Positions 11,301 through 21,994 of a stretch of DNA of 64,000 nt are shown piece by piece (the first letter of the stretch is position 1; every line of letters starts with the position of its first letter). The notes beneath the pieces were generated by a model. The model saw nothing but the letters and a program-made list of their open reading frames with translations, was not told the DNA's origin and searched no databases. The stretch spans positions 1 to 64,000 of the forward strand of contig MU400558.1 in NCBI GenBank assembly GCA_022578965.1. The letters are read 5' to 3'. This stretch comes from Xylaria sp. FL1777 (Eukaryota > Ascomycota > Sordariomycetes > Xylariales > Xylariaceae). The position numbers were made by a program, and so were the translations under genes.

Positions 11301-14300
11301 TAAAATATTTAATAAATAATTAAAACTTTTTTAAAAATCTTTTTGCTAGATTTTTTTAAATGTATTTTTATAAGGCGTTTGTTTTGTTTAAGCTTATGTA
11401 GTATACTTAATAAAGCTTTAGTTAATATTTTTTTTTAATAAAAATATAGTAGTTTTATAAGCTATGTTTAAAAAGTTCTTTTTTTTTTTTTTTTTTAAAT
11501 AGTTTGTAGAATCTATAATATACTTTTAGTATTTTGTTCAGGATTTTTTTTGCGATTTTTCTAATTTTCTTGCTTTATTTTTTACTTTCTTAATTAATAG
11601 TTTTTGCTTTTTATTAAATTAAAGAGTTACTAGTTTTTAGCTATAGTATTTTTAAAATAATATTATAATTAAATATATTAGCAATATTTAATATAATTTA
11701 TTTTTTATATTTTTATATAAATATATTAAAAGGTTTAGTTTTTTTAAGTACGTAATTATTATTATAGCTAAAAGTACTTTTATTAAATCTTTTAATCTTT
11801 TAGGATTTTTACTTATATTTCTAAAAAATTTTATTTTGTTTTATTACTTTAAATAAAATTATATTAGCTTATGCTTTTAAGTTAATTAAAGTATTATATT
11901 TTTTTTTTTAATATATAAGTTTAACTTTAAATTAGTTTTGCTAGTTATTATATTAAACTTTACGTAAAGCTTTAATTTTTTTAGCTATTTGCTGCTTTTT
12001 TAGTAAGTATTTATTTTGTTTTTTGATTTTTTTTTGTTAGATGTTTAAATGCTTGTTTTATTTTGTACTTTAAATATTATTATACTTTGTTTTATTTTTG
12101 CTTTTAAGCAAGCTTTAAATTGTAGTTTTTAAGCTTTTTTGCTTTTAGCAATTATTTTTTAGTATAGCTATGCTTTAATTAGCTAATAATATTTACAGTA
12201 GTTATTTTTATATTTTTTTAGAATAATGTTATAAGTATAATTAAAATCTTTCTTAAATGTTGCAAATTTTTATAAATTTTTGTAATAAACTATAATTACA
12301 ACTAATTACTTTAATTTATAAAGGTTTTATATTTTTGTTTTTGTAATTTATTTAAAAAACTAATTATTTTTTAATTTGTTAAATAAATATTAATAGCAAT
12401 AATATATTATATAGCAATTTTATAGTACTTTATTATGTTTTAGATTTTTTAAGCATAAAATATTATTATTATTTTTTATTATAGTTTTATTATAGTAATA
12501 ACTTTTAATAATTAATTAAATTACTAGTTTTAGTTTTTAAAATATATTAGTTTTTATGCTAATTATTAGTGCTTTTTTGTTTTATTATATTTAAAGCAAT
12601 TTAAGCTATAAAAATACTTCATTTATTTTTATTAGTTTTTTTTTTGTAATATTTTTTATAGCTTTTAATTTTATTTGTTTTTGTTTTAAAGTTTTATAAG
12701 TTTTGTTTTTTTAAGTTTATTTAGCAACTAAATATTTTAATAGTTTATAATTAGTTTAATAATTATACTATTTATAGTTATAGTTTTGTTTTTTTAAATA
12801 TAACTTTTCTTTAAGCTATATTTTAAGCTTTAATAGTTTAAAGTTTTTATAATTTTATAAGTTTACTAATTATGTTAATTTATTACTTTTTATTATTTGT
12901 TATTTTTAGTTAAACTATTTTTTTAAGTTATATATTAAACAACTTTAATTGTTTATATAGCAAATATATTCTTTTGTAATTTGTTTTAATAACTATAAAG
13001 CTTTTAGATAATATTTGCATGCTTGTTTATTTTAATTTGTATAAATAAAGCATTTAAATTTGTTTAGTGTAATATTTTTGTTTTAACTTAAAACAGCAAC
13101 TTTATACTTTTGCTTTAAAAACATATTTTTTAAGTTATTTTATTATTTTTTATTGTTTTGGACTTTTATAACTTGTACTTTTTTTTTAGGTTAGAAAATT
13201 TTTTCTTTTTTATAGCTTTTTTTTCCGTTTTTTTTCTTAAATTAGTATTATTTTTAAAAATGTTTTTTTTTTTTATAGTTATAATATTTAACTTTAAACA
13301 TATTTTAGAATTATTATTCTTGAACTTTATTAATTTGCTTAGATTTCTGTTTAATACTTTTTTAAGTATTTTTTTTTTTGTTTTTTTTAGTTCTTTTAGT
13401 TTTAAGGTATTAATTAAATAATTATTAATTAATTATAATAGCTATATTAATATATGTATTGATTTTTGCTAGTTTATTTATTTTGTATAGTTTATTTTAA
13501 ATTTAAGTTTTAAGTTTACTATAAAATAAGTAAAATAGTGCAAGCTTAAGCAATCTTAAGATTGCTACTAATTGTTTAAATTTTATAGCATAATTTACTG
13601 TTGCTTTTGTTTGTTTTAAGCAGTAAAGTGCTTTTTTTGTATGTTTTGCTTTTTAAGTGTTTTTAAATAATGCTTTTATTTAATTTTTAAACTTAACGTA
13701 GTTCTTAAAAATCTTTTTTATTTTTAGCTTAAAGTTAATTAACTTATTAGCTTTTAGGAAATTTTTTAAAATAAGTTAAAACTATTTTAGTACTTTTTTT
13801 AATAAAAATTATAAAATAATTATTACTTTTTAGTTTTTTTTCGTAATAATAATAAAGTGCTATTTTAAATAAAGTTTAGCATAAATTAAAAAAGCTTTTA
13901 TATTTATAAATTTATTATAAAGCTTTAAAGCAATAAGTTTAAAACTTTTAATATTTAGCATTTTTAACATTATAAATAATCTTAATAGTAAAAGCAGCAA
14001 TAGTAATAAAAAGTTAGGTTTTTTATTTTAAGTTATTACTTTAAGTATAGCAGTAGTAAAAATAGGCATTAAGTTTACTAGTAGTAATATTAGCGTTAAT
14101 TATAATATAATTATTTATTTAAAGCTTTAACTTGTTATTATAATAGCAGTTATTATTACTGCTTTAATTATTATAACTAGTATTTATGCTAGTTTAAAAG
14201 TTATAACGTTTAGTATTTAAGCTGCTTTTTAGGTTAAAGCAACTAGTTTGCTTTGTAATACTAGTGTTAGCATTAGTTTTTTTTTATTACTACTGCTTGA

Positions 14301-14628
14301 TTTTTTTTTTTTTGCTATTGCTTTTTTTTTAATAAAAGTAGCTAATAAAAATGCTAAAGTTTGTTGTTTTAGTACGTTGCTAGTTCTAAAAGTTTTTAAG
14401 ATTTTTAAACTTAATTTTTGATTTTTTATTTTTAGTAGTATAACTTAAATCTGGTTTATTAGTTATTAAGTAAAGTTTACTTACGTAATGCTATTTAGCA
14501 TTTTTGTTTTTTGAATATTTTTTTAGTATACCTTTAAAAGTCTATTTTATAAATTGTTTATTACTTAACTTTTTATACTAGTATTTATTTTTATATATTA
14601 AGTTTTATTAATTAAAAAGCTATTAAAA

Positions 14629-15147
14629 TATAACAGATTTATTATATATTAATATAACAGGTTTGCTTTTAAAGTTTTGATTTATAAGTAATAATAAGAT
14701 TTTTAACAGTAGTTTATTAAGGAGGTTTTTAAAGTACTTTTATTACTATGCATTAATAAAGGTTTTAAAGAATTAAAAGTAATAAATATATTAATGCTTA
14801 ACAGTTATAAAGAAAATTAATAGCTAAAAAGCTAAAAACTAAGTAAGTAATTAAATATAAAAAATACATAATTATATAAACAAAGAAAACAGTAGTAATA
14901 ATTTATAAATATTGCTTTTTTTAATAAGCTTAATGCTATATTATTTTAAGTTTATAGCTTAATAAATTTAACGCTTAAATTTGTTAAGTTTAAGGCTTAA
15001 TAAACTTAACGCTTAAGTCTGTTAAGTCCATGCATTAAACTTTCATAGTAGTTTAAATACATATTTTTTTAACAAATGGAACTTTTTTTGCGCATGCTTT
15101 TTTTACACCTGGCCTTTTAACCGACCTAGTTAGCCTATTTTATAACA
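14629..15147 (-). repeat. 5' LTR (type 1) of the complete element
   Basis: 519 bp, direct repeat of 7,409-7,927. It is followed by ATATA (15,148-15,152), matching GTATA at 7,404-7,408 except for one transition. Sequence beyond 15,152 belongs to element 2. Confidence 0.87.
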
Positions 15148-15152
15148 ATATA

Positions 15153-17558
15153 TTATATAAAGGATTATTTTTATAACTTAAAATATAATCTTTAGTTATT
15201 TAATAATTATTAATAAAACATACTTAATTATAATAAATAAAGCTTTTTTAAAAAACTTTAAGTTTTTTAGTAGTTTTTTTTGCAGTAATAATATTAAACT
15301 TTTATTAACTTTGTTTTTTTTTGTAGCAATATATTTAAAGGCTTTAAACTTTTTAATTTTAAAAAGCAGTTTTAGCATATAAATAAAGCTACTAATTTTA
15401 AAGTTATACTAAAAAAACCTTATATATATTAAACATATTGCTTATTTTTTAAGTTTAATAATAAACTTTATATTTATATTTAAAAAGTATATAATTATAT
15501 TAATATTATGCTTAGCTATTTTACTAATAATACTTAAAACAATAATGTTAATAACTTTTTAATTATAAAATATATATATATTACAGTTAATAAAAATAAA
15601 TATATAGCTGCTTTACTTTATATTTTCTTTAAACATATTAGTATTATTTACATTTAAAAGTTCTATTTACTTATTATATAATTATTAATGGATTTTTAAC
15701 TTAATATAAGTATAAGCTTTATATATAAGTTTAAAATCTACTTTTATATATATATTATAACTTTATTAAACTTTAAATGTAAAAATAAAGTCTATAAAAA
15801 TATAAGTTATATTTAAACTATAGCAAATATTTTATAGATTATTTAGTAGTATTTTAAAGTTAAAATACAACAAAGAGCTACTTTAATAATTATATAAAGT
15901 ATAGCTAAAAGCTAATATATTACGTTTTAATATATAATTATTTAGTTTTTTTTTAAAGGCGTTTATAATAAAAAACTATGTGTTATATTCTTTGTTTATA
16001 AAATAACATTAGTAAACGATTTATAAGCTAGTATATTTATTAAAATAAATATATTAAACTTTAAACAAATTAACATTATTTTATTTTATAAAGTAGTAGT
16101 TATTTAATCTTATAAAGTAACTATATTACTATTAATTACCTTATAAGCAATTAAACATATTAAAGTATATATTAACTAAAGCATAATAATATTTGCTTAT
16201 ATAACTAAATAACTACTTATATAGCACGCTATATTTTTTAGTTAAAACTTTATTTTTAAACTAATAATTAATTTTATTATTTGTTTTACTATTATTACTA
16301 ATAATAACATTATATATATTTTTATATATAATAATATAAACTAGTATATATATATATATAAACATATTATATTAAGTATGCTATTATTTATAAAACTAAA
16401 TTACTGCAGTTATATTATAACTAATTAAAACGCTTTAAAATTAATAATATATTAGCTAAATTTTAGTTTTAATAGTATTTTTTTAAAAACAAGAAACTTT
16501 GTTTTATTTAATAGCAACATTATTAAGCATTTATATAAAATATTTATATATAAGTATTTTTAGCTTAAGGTTATATAAGCATTATATAATTTAGTTACTA
16601 AATTTGCAGATATATTTAAAGATATTAGTTTTGCTAAAGTACTAAAAAATAAACAGCTAGTTTTTTACTTTAAACTTAGTTAAAAAAACAATGTTTTAAA
16701 AAAATACAAAGTATATTTTATTAATCCAAAAAATCAAAAAGTAATATATAATATACTAATTAACTTTATATCGAAAAACTAATTACTTTATATTTAATAA
16801 CTTATACTTTTTAGTTTTTCTGTTTTTATTATATAAAAGTTTATGCTTAATTTATATAATAAAAGCAAATTTACTTATAAAAGCTATATAATAATAAATA
16901 TTAAATCATTTAACAAAATGAATTTTACTAACGTTTACTTAATAAAATCTTAAAAATAAATGCTTAGCAAAATAACTAGCAAAAAATATATTATATTTTA
17001 TAACATAGTTGCTTTTTATTACTAATAATATATATATTTGTTTATTAAATAAGCTATAATAATAACTATTTATAAAAAATAATATACTTTTAATTGCTTA
17101 GTTATAAAATATAAAAACAGTAATATATATATTTAACGCTAAATAAATATTACATTAATACTAGTTTTTAATGCTAACTATTATTATAACAATATTTATA
17201 TTACGTTTAAAGATTTCTTAAAGCATTACTGTAATTTTTATAATGTTTTTTTTATTTTGCGCTAGCATAATATATTTATTAGTTTTTTTAAAACGTTTAT
17301 TAGTTTTTTTAATGCTATAGTACTAAGTTATTATATTAACTTTTTTAGTTTTTTTACTACTAAAAAAAAACTTAATATTATAGCTAAACTATTATTTTTT
17401 TTTATTTTTAAAAACCTTAAAACCTTTTTTAAAATAATAAGCTATATAAAATTAAACATACTTTAGTACGTAAAAATAATCTAACTTTTTAAAAATAAAA
17501 AGACTTTTTTATTATAGCAATACTTATATAGTAGTAATATAAAAGCTAAACATAAGCA
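15153..17558 (+). pseudogene. Element 2 (Ty3/gypsy) middle part: protease/reverse transcriptase remnant
   Basis: This continues the plus-strand element interrupted at 7,408. Between about 17,161 and 17,460 a plus-strand frame shows Tyr-Tyr-Asn-Asn at 17,182-17,193, in the place of the YxDD catalytic box (Asp GA[CT] turned to AA[CT] by RIP). The downstream order is as in the RT thumb and connection of ascomycete gypsy elements: an HLRxVF-like segment, then a segment in the place of the usual 'fLGxxVDxFGL', then one in the place of 'LETYLGLTGYLR'. The part from 15,153 to about 16,600 is too decayed to assign but should carry the gag end and protease. The frame is cut at 17,558 by a solo LTR. 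Confidence 0.6.
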
Positions 17559-18052
17559 TGTTATGAAATTAGCATAAGGGTAGCCTTTAAAGCAGCCTAA
17601 TGCTTTTATATATACTTTGCACCTTTTTTTTTGCTAGCTAGAGCTAAAGTCACATAATAACTTACCTAGCTTACTAAGCTTACAGTAATCCAAGGCTTAC
17701 TAAGCTTACAGTAATTTAAAGCTTACTAAGCTTATAGTAATTTAGTGCTTACTAAACTTGCAATAATCTAAAAAAAGTTACTATTTTTTTTACTTTTTTT
17801 TTGTTTATATAATTATATATTTTCTATATTTAATTATTTACTTAGTTTTAATTCTTTAGCTATTAATTTCTTATAACTGCTAAGCACTAATATATTTATT
17901 ACTTTTAATCCTTTAAGACCTCTATTAATGCATAGTAGTAAAAGTACCCCGAAAACCTCCTTAACGGACTACCGTTAAGGATTTTATTATTACCTGCAAA
18001 TCAAAACCCCAAAGGCAAACCCGTTATATTAATATATAATAGGTCTATTATA
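17559..18052 (+). repeat. Solo LTR, type 2, with 5-bp target duplication AAGCA
   Basis: A 494-bp LTR is flanked by AAGCA at 17,554-17,558 and 18,053-18,057. Ends are TGTTATGAAATTAG and GGTCTATTATA. It is in the same orientation as 921-1,415 but much less RIP-mutated, keeping many C/G bases. It contains four tandem copies of a roughly 27-bp unit (CTTACTAAGCTTACAGTAAT core, about 17,663-17,772). No internal sequence is attached, so it arose by LTR-LTR recombination. It interrupts element 2 between its reverse transcriptase and RNase H coding parts. Confidence 0.9.
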
Positions 18053-20290
18053 AAGCAATAGTTTTTAAAAGTTCTAATTAATACATTTAATAAAAACAAG
18101 CAATTATTTTTTGAATTTATTAAAGCAGCTTTAATTAAGTTTATAGTTTTTTATTTTTTTTCTTTTAATTAAATTTTATATATAAATTTTAATATTTTTA
18201 AACTTAGTATAAAAGTTATAATATATTATATAACTAATAATTGCTTTACTAAAATATTTATTTTTACTAAAGATTTTACTGCAATTAAGTTTATAATATA
18301 TTTTTTTTATACTATAATTAAAGTAATAGCATTTTTATTATATATATTTATTTATTTCAAGAAAAAATACTAGCTTACTAAAATAAAAGTTTTAAAGTTT
18401 ATATAAGCCTTTTAAAAAACTTGCTATTAAATTAATGTATTATAAGCTAAAATATATGTTTTTATTAACTATAAAGCAATTATTAAACTATTTAAGCATA
18501 AAGATTTAGTTAACTTAATAATATTAAGCAATAAAAACTTTAAACTTATTAAAGCTATAAAATATATTAGCTGCTTTAATTTTAATATTATATATAAGCT
18601 TAATAAATTATATATTATGCTTAATGCTTTATTTTGTTTGCTAAAAACTAGTAAAAAAAAAAACCACAGTAATAACTTTAAGTTTTTATTAAATAACGCT
18701 AAAAAACATTAGTTTTATTATGCTAATAATTTTAACTTTAACTTTTTTTAGGAATATATTTTTTTTAATAAAGTTATATTTGCAGTATACTTAATGTTTT
18801 TTTATAAACTTTTAGAAAACTTTGCTTTATTTAAAAAAACTGCTTTTATTTAACTATTGCTAAAGTTTAAAATTAAACTTTAAAAAGGTTATTTTAAAAA
18901 TCTTAAGTAGTAAAATATTATAAACGTTATTAAATATAATATAAACTTTAAACTAAATAATTAAGCTAATTTTCTATTTTTTTTTAAAAATAGCATTTTA
19001 TAGAAAAGATTTAATATATATAATTATTTTTGCATTTTTTAAATATGTTATATAAAAGTATTTAAACTATTATATAAAAAAAACTATATTAGTAACAAAA
19101 AATTCCAAAATTTCTTTCTTAAGTTCGTTATTAATAAAAAAAAACTAAAAAGATTTTTTTAAAGTTATTTATAATATATAGCTTTTTAAACTTGCTATTA
19201 TAAGCTATATAGATTTTTTTAGCTTATATTAAGTTTACTTTGTTTGTTTTATATAATTATATTAAATATAACTATAGTTTTACTTAAATTTTATTAAAGT
19301 TATAATGTTTTTATGCTTTTTATATGTAAATTTTCTAAAATAATATAAGTTATTTTTAGTTATTATAATTAAACTATAGTTTAATAAGCTAATGCTATAC
19401 TAAATAAACTTTTTTTAACTAATTAAAAAATCTTAAAAATAATTATTAGTAATAAAAATGCTAAGTTTTTATTTATTATATAGTAATATATTTAATAACG
19501 TTTTAAAATTTAACTATTTTATACTATAATATATTATTTATTAATAAACAATTAAATTAAAAAGATAATTTTGCTTATTAAAACTACTTTAAAATATTAT
19601 TTTTATGCATTAAAGAACTTAAGTTATTAAAAAAACACGCTATTTTAACTTTAGTTTAAACTTAATAACTTTTATTTTGCTATAACGTATTAAACACTAA
19701 ATAAAACTATTTTAAGGTTTACTTTAAACTTTATTTTAAAAATTCTTAATAATTATAAACTATAGCTTACATTTTATATAAAAATATATAACGCTATAGC
19801 TATTTTTTTACTTTTTACTAAAGCATATTATAATTAATAATATTAACTTATATTTTTTAATATTAGTTAAAAAGTTTTGCTTTGCTTTTATAAAAGTTAT
19901 AACATTTTTTAAGCTGCTATATTTAATAAAAAGCTTAAGCAATAATTTGTTAAACCTTTTAAAGTTATTAAAAAAATTAAACAGTTAATATATAAACTTA
20001 AGTTTTTAGCTTATTTTAAAATATATAATGTTATTTTTATAAACTATTTTAAACCTGCGTTACTTATAAATTATTTTAAGAAATATTTTTTATATACTAG
20101 CAAAATTTATTTAAAGTTATACATTAAAAAAATTGTTAATAAAAACTATAAAAAACATAAGTATTTTCTTAAATATATTAGTTTAAGCTTTAAATATTAC
20201 AAATAAGTTACTTTTGCAAAATTAAGTAAAAAAGCTAAAGAATTACTAGCAGATTATAAACAAAAAAAGCTAGCAAAATAAAGTAAAAAA
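18053..20290 (+). pseudogene. Element 2 3' part: RNase H end, integrase and chromodomain remnant
   Basis: In plus-strand frames, three landmarks are legible despite stops. (1) At about 18,455-18,640 the end of RNase H, with a 'Tyr-Lys-Leu-Asn-Lys...Asn-Ala-Leu' stretch in place of the usual KPGKxNxVPDALSR motif. (2) At about 19,430-19,670 the integrase core, with residues in the positions of SDRDxxF and of the HPQTDGQxERxNQ motif. (3) At about 19,950-20,280 the integrase C-terminus (Gly-Pro-Phe-like start, YKL and 'Ile-Tyr-Asn-Val-Ile-Phe') followed by a chromodomain with a Tyr-Phe-Leu-Lys-Tyr core. It ends with Lys-Glu-Leu-Leu-Ala-Asp-Tyr. This makes element 2 a chromovirus-type Ty3 element. 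No 3' LTR was recognised. Confidence 0.72.
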
Positions 20291-20909
20291 ACTATTATTA
20301 TGCACTTTAATACATATATTAATATTAAAAATATATTAATATAAAAAACAAATTAGCAATTAAACTAATATATTAAAATTAAGCACTTTAGTATATATAT
20401 ATTAATAGCTAATAAAGTAGCAGTTAATAAAGGTATATATATTAATAGCTAATAAAAGCATCGTTAATTTGCTAAAGGGCACTTTATCACATAACCCACA
20501 GGGCATAAACCCACTATAGGTAGCTATATATAGCTGTTTATACATAATAGTTACAGTATAGGATTTATCCCATTTATAACTACTATTACACCAAGATACA
20601 ACGAGATACAATACAATACAAATTGCTAAGACAGCAGGCATTTACTGCTACAGAAATGCTGCCTACATAGGGCTTGACATAACTAGACTTTTGGGTTCAA
20701 ACTATACGTATGCAAAGGTAGGTATTAAAACGCCGCCATCTGTCCCATGAAGCCACAGTTTCCCAATGGTATTGTAACTGAATATAAAAATTGCGCTGTG
20801 TGAGGTTTTACCACTGCTACTATGTGAACTCGATGTAGGTCACCTCGTCCCAGTCACGTTCCTACCTACACGTAACCTATCTCCTACTTGTAGTGTTGTT
20901 GTACATGTA
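20291..20909. other. Border of the RIP block; abrupt return to balanced base composition
   Basis: AT-rich DNA ends at about 20,460-20,470. Just before it, the stretch TATATATTAATAGCTAATAA occurs twice about 42 bp apart (about 20,394 and 20,436). From about 20,465 on, G and C are frequent and stops are not concentrated in RIP-type codons. No LTR end or gene was recognised here; the 79-aa open frame at 20,402-20,641 straddles the border and is not credible as a gene. Confidence 0.7.
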
Positions 20910-21168
20910 CCGTATTTACCCTAAATACACTGAATGGGAACCGTTGCCAAGATTGCTTGGCATACATGAAGAGTTAGTCATGTGACGAAGATCTTGCCAT
21001 ATTAAGAGATCACTTGCATAAACGAATAGCTAATATTAGTTTTAAGCCTTTAATCTAGCTATATTAAGCTTAGGGTGGCAGGGATAAGCTTGGTTATTCA
21101 TGGCCAGTACCCTGTTGCCAAGCAATCTTGGCAACGGTTCCCATTCAGTGTATTTAGGGTAAATACGG
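20910..21168. mobile_element. MITE with 53-bp perfect terminal inverted repeats and TA target duplication
   Basis: Bases 20,910-20,962 and 21,116-21,168 are exact reverse complements over 53 bp (start CCGTATTTACCCTAAATAC). TA dinucleotides flank the element at 20,908-20,909 and 21,169-21,170. The 153-bp centre is partly AT-rich and non-coding. The TA duplication and size fit a mariner/pogo-type non-autonomous element. Each TIR also ends internally in a small palindrome (TTGCCAAG/CTTGGCA). It lies 450 bp from the RIP border but is not itself visibly RIP-mutated. Confidence 0.85.
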
Positions 21169-21170
21169 TA

Positions 21171-21994
21171 TTTCGAGGCTCTAACTTGGTGATGCTGTTT
21201 GTAGCAGGTACTGGGTACCTACCTATCTATCTATCGTATATTGCGTATATGTGGAGCGTCCCAATGTCCAATCCCATCTCTGGATTGTACATAATGCTGT
21301 GCACTTTTTGGGCGCACTTTTTGGGTCAGTAGGTATCCACTTGAAGTAGCTACCTAGGTACATCCTAACGTACCTATCTAATACTTAACGGTGATTGGTT
21401 ATAGGCAGTAAGCAACGTATGACCAAGCTTTCTTACCTACTTTCTATCCATCTTGACTCGGTACAACAGCCTTAGAATCTCCTGATTACATATAGATTCT
21501 TGAAATATCCGTCTACATGAGCAACGATCACTCGTTGGTTGCCTTGGAACTGCCCACATATTCATGGGACTCTGCCGCATACAGCAGTTGAGTTGTGTCT
21601 GAGCCCTAGACAGATGCCCACGATCGGTCTCATTTCGTTATCCTAAGACCGCGACTATTGCTACATCATATTTTCGCGATCCGCCGACCTAAGACATTGC
21701 CTAGTACTATTTGAACTTCTCTATCCCTTCATTTCTGACCAACGTTGGACATATTGGATTTGTCTTGTCTCCCCTTGTTGTGAGTTGCAACGTGGCCGGG
21801 TTGATCGGCATATGGACATCTGTCCGCCTTCCGGTGATTCCGGCAGCAACCTTCACATACTCACCACATTCGTTTGACCAGCGCCTACTTTAAAGATCCG
21901 CCGTTTACTCCCAAGCTCTAGAGCACGAGGCGCTGTTATTGTTTCTCAACCCACCGTTCTAGGGCACCATTTTTGCGACGAAGCCTTCCCTACT
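21171..21994. other. Intergenic, 5' region of the dehydratase gene
   Basis: No gene seen. It contains TACC/CTAT tetranucleotide runs near 21,220-21,240 and a CTACCTAGGTAC palindrome near 21,350. The open frames at 21,075-21,332 and 21,711-21,893 lack recognisable protein features. Confidence 0.5.

Larger units (their letters stand above)
7409..15147 (-). mobile_element. Complete (RIP-inactivated) Ty3/gypsy-type LTR retrotransposon, minus strand
   Basis: 7,739 bp bounded by 519-bp direct repeats (7,409-7,927 and 14,629-15,147), with 5-mers GTATA before and ATATA after as probable target duplication. The element reads on the minus strand: an A-rich polypurine tract (reverse complement of 7,928-7,945) lies next to the left LTR, and RNase H and integrase motifs are legible on that strand. 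Its interior (10,772-14,628) is shared with 1,416-5,795. All frames are broken. T-rich open frames on the plus strand at 10,418-10,624 and 13,158-13,421 are shadows. Confidence 0.85.

Noticed and set aside
4310..13421. T-rich open frames at 4,310-4,588, 10,418-10,624 and 13,158-13,421 as small membrane proteins.
   Set aside because: They lie on the strand opposite the degraded gag-pol of their host element and consist of Phe/Leu/Ile from T runs.
17161..17460. First read as a pogo/Fot1-type DDE transposase C-terminus.
   Set aside because: The same frame fits the Ty3/gypsy reverse transcriptase thumb better, and clear RNase H, integrase and chromodomain remnants follow in order on the same strand after the solo LTR.
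17660..17772. Tandem roughly 27-bp units as a CRISPR-like array.
   Set aside because: They are contiguous degenerate tandem repeats inside LTR U3, without spacers, in a eukaryotic genome.
20680..20710. A GGGTTCAAACT stretch as a tRNA T-arm.
   Set aside because: No matching acceptor, D or anticodon arm could be built around it. No other tRNA candidates were found by eye.
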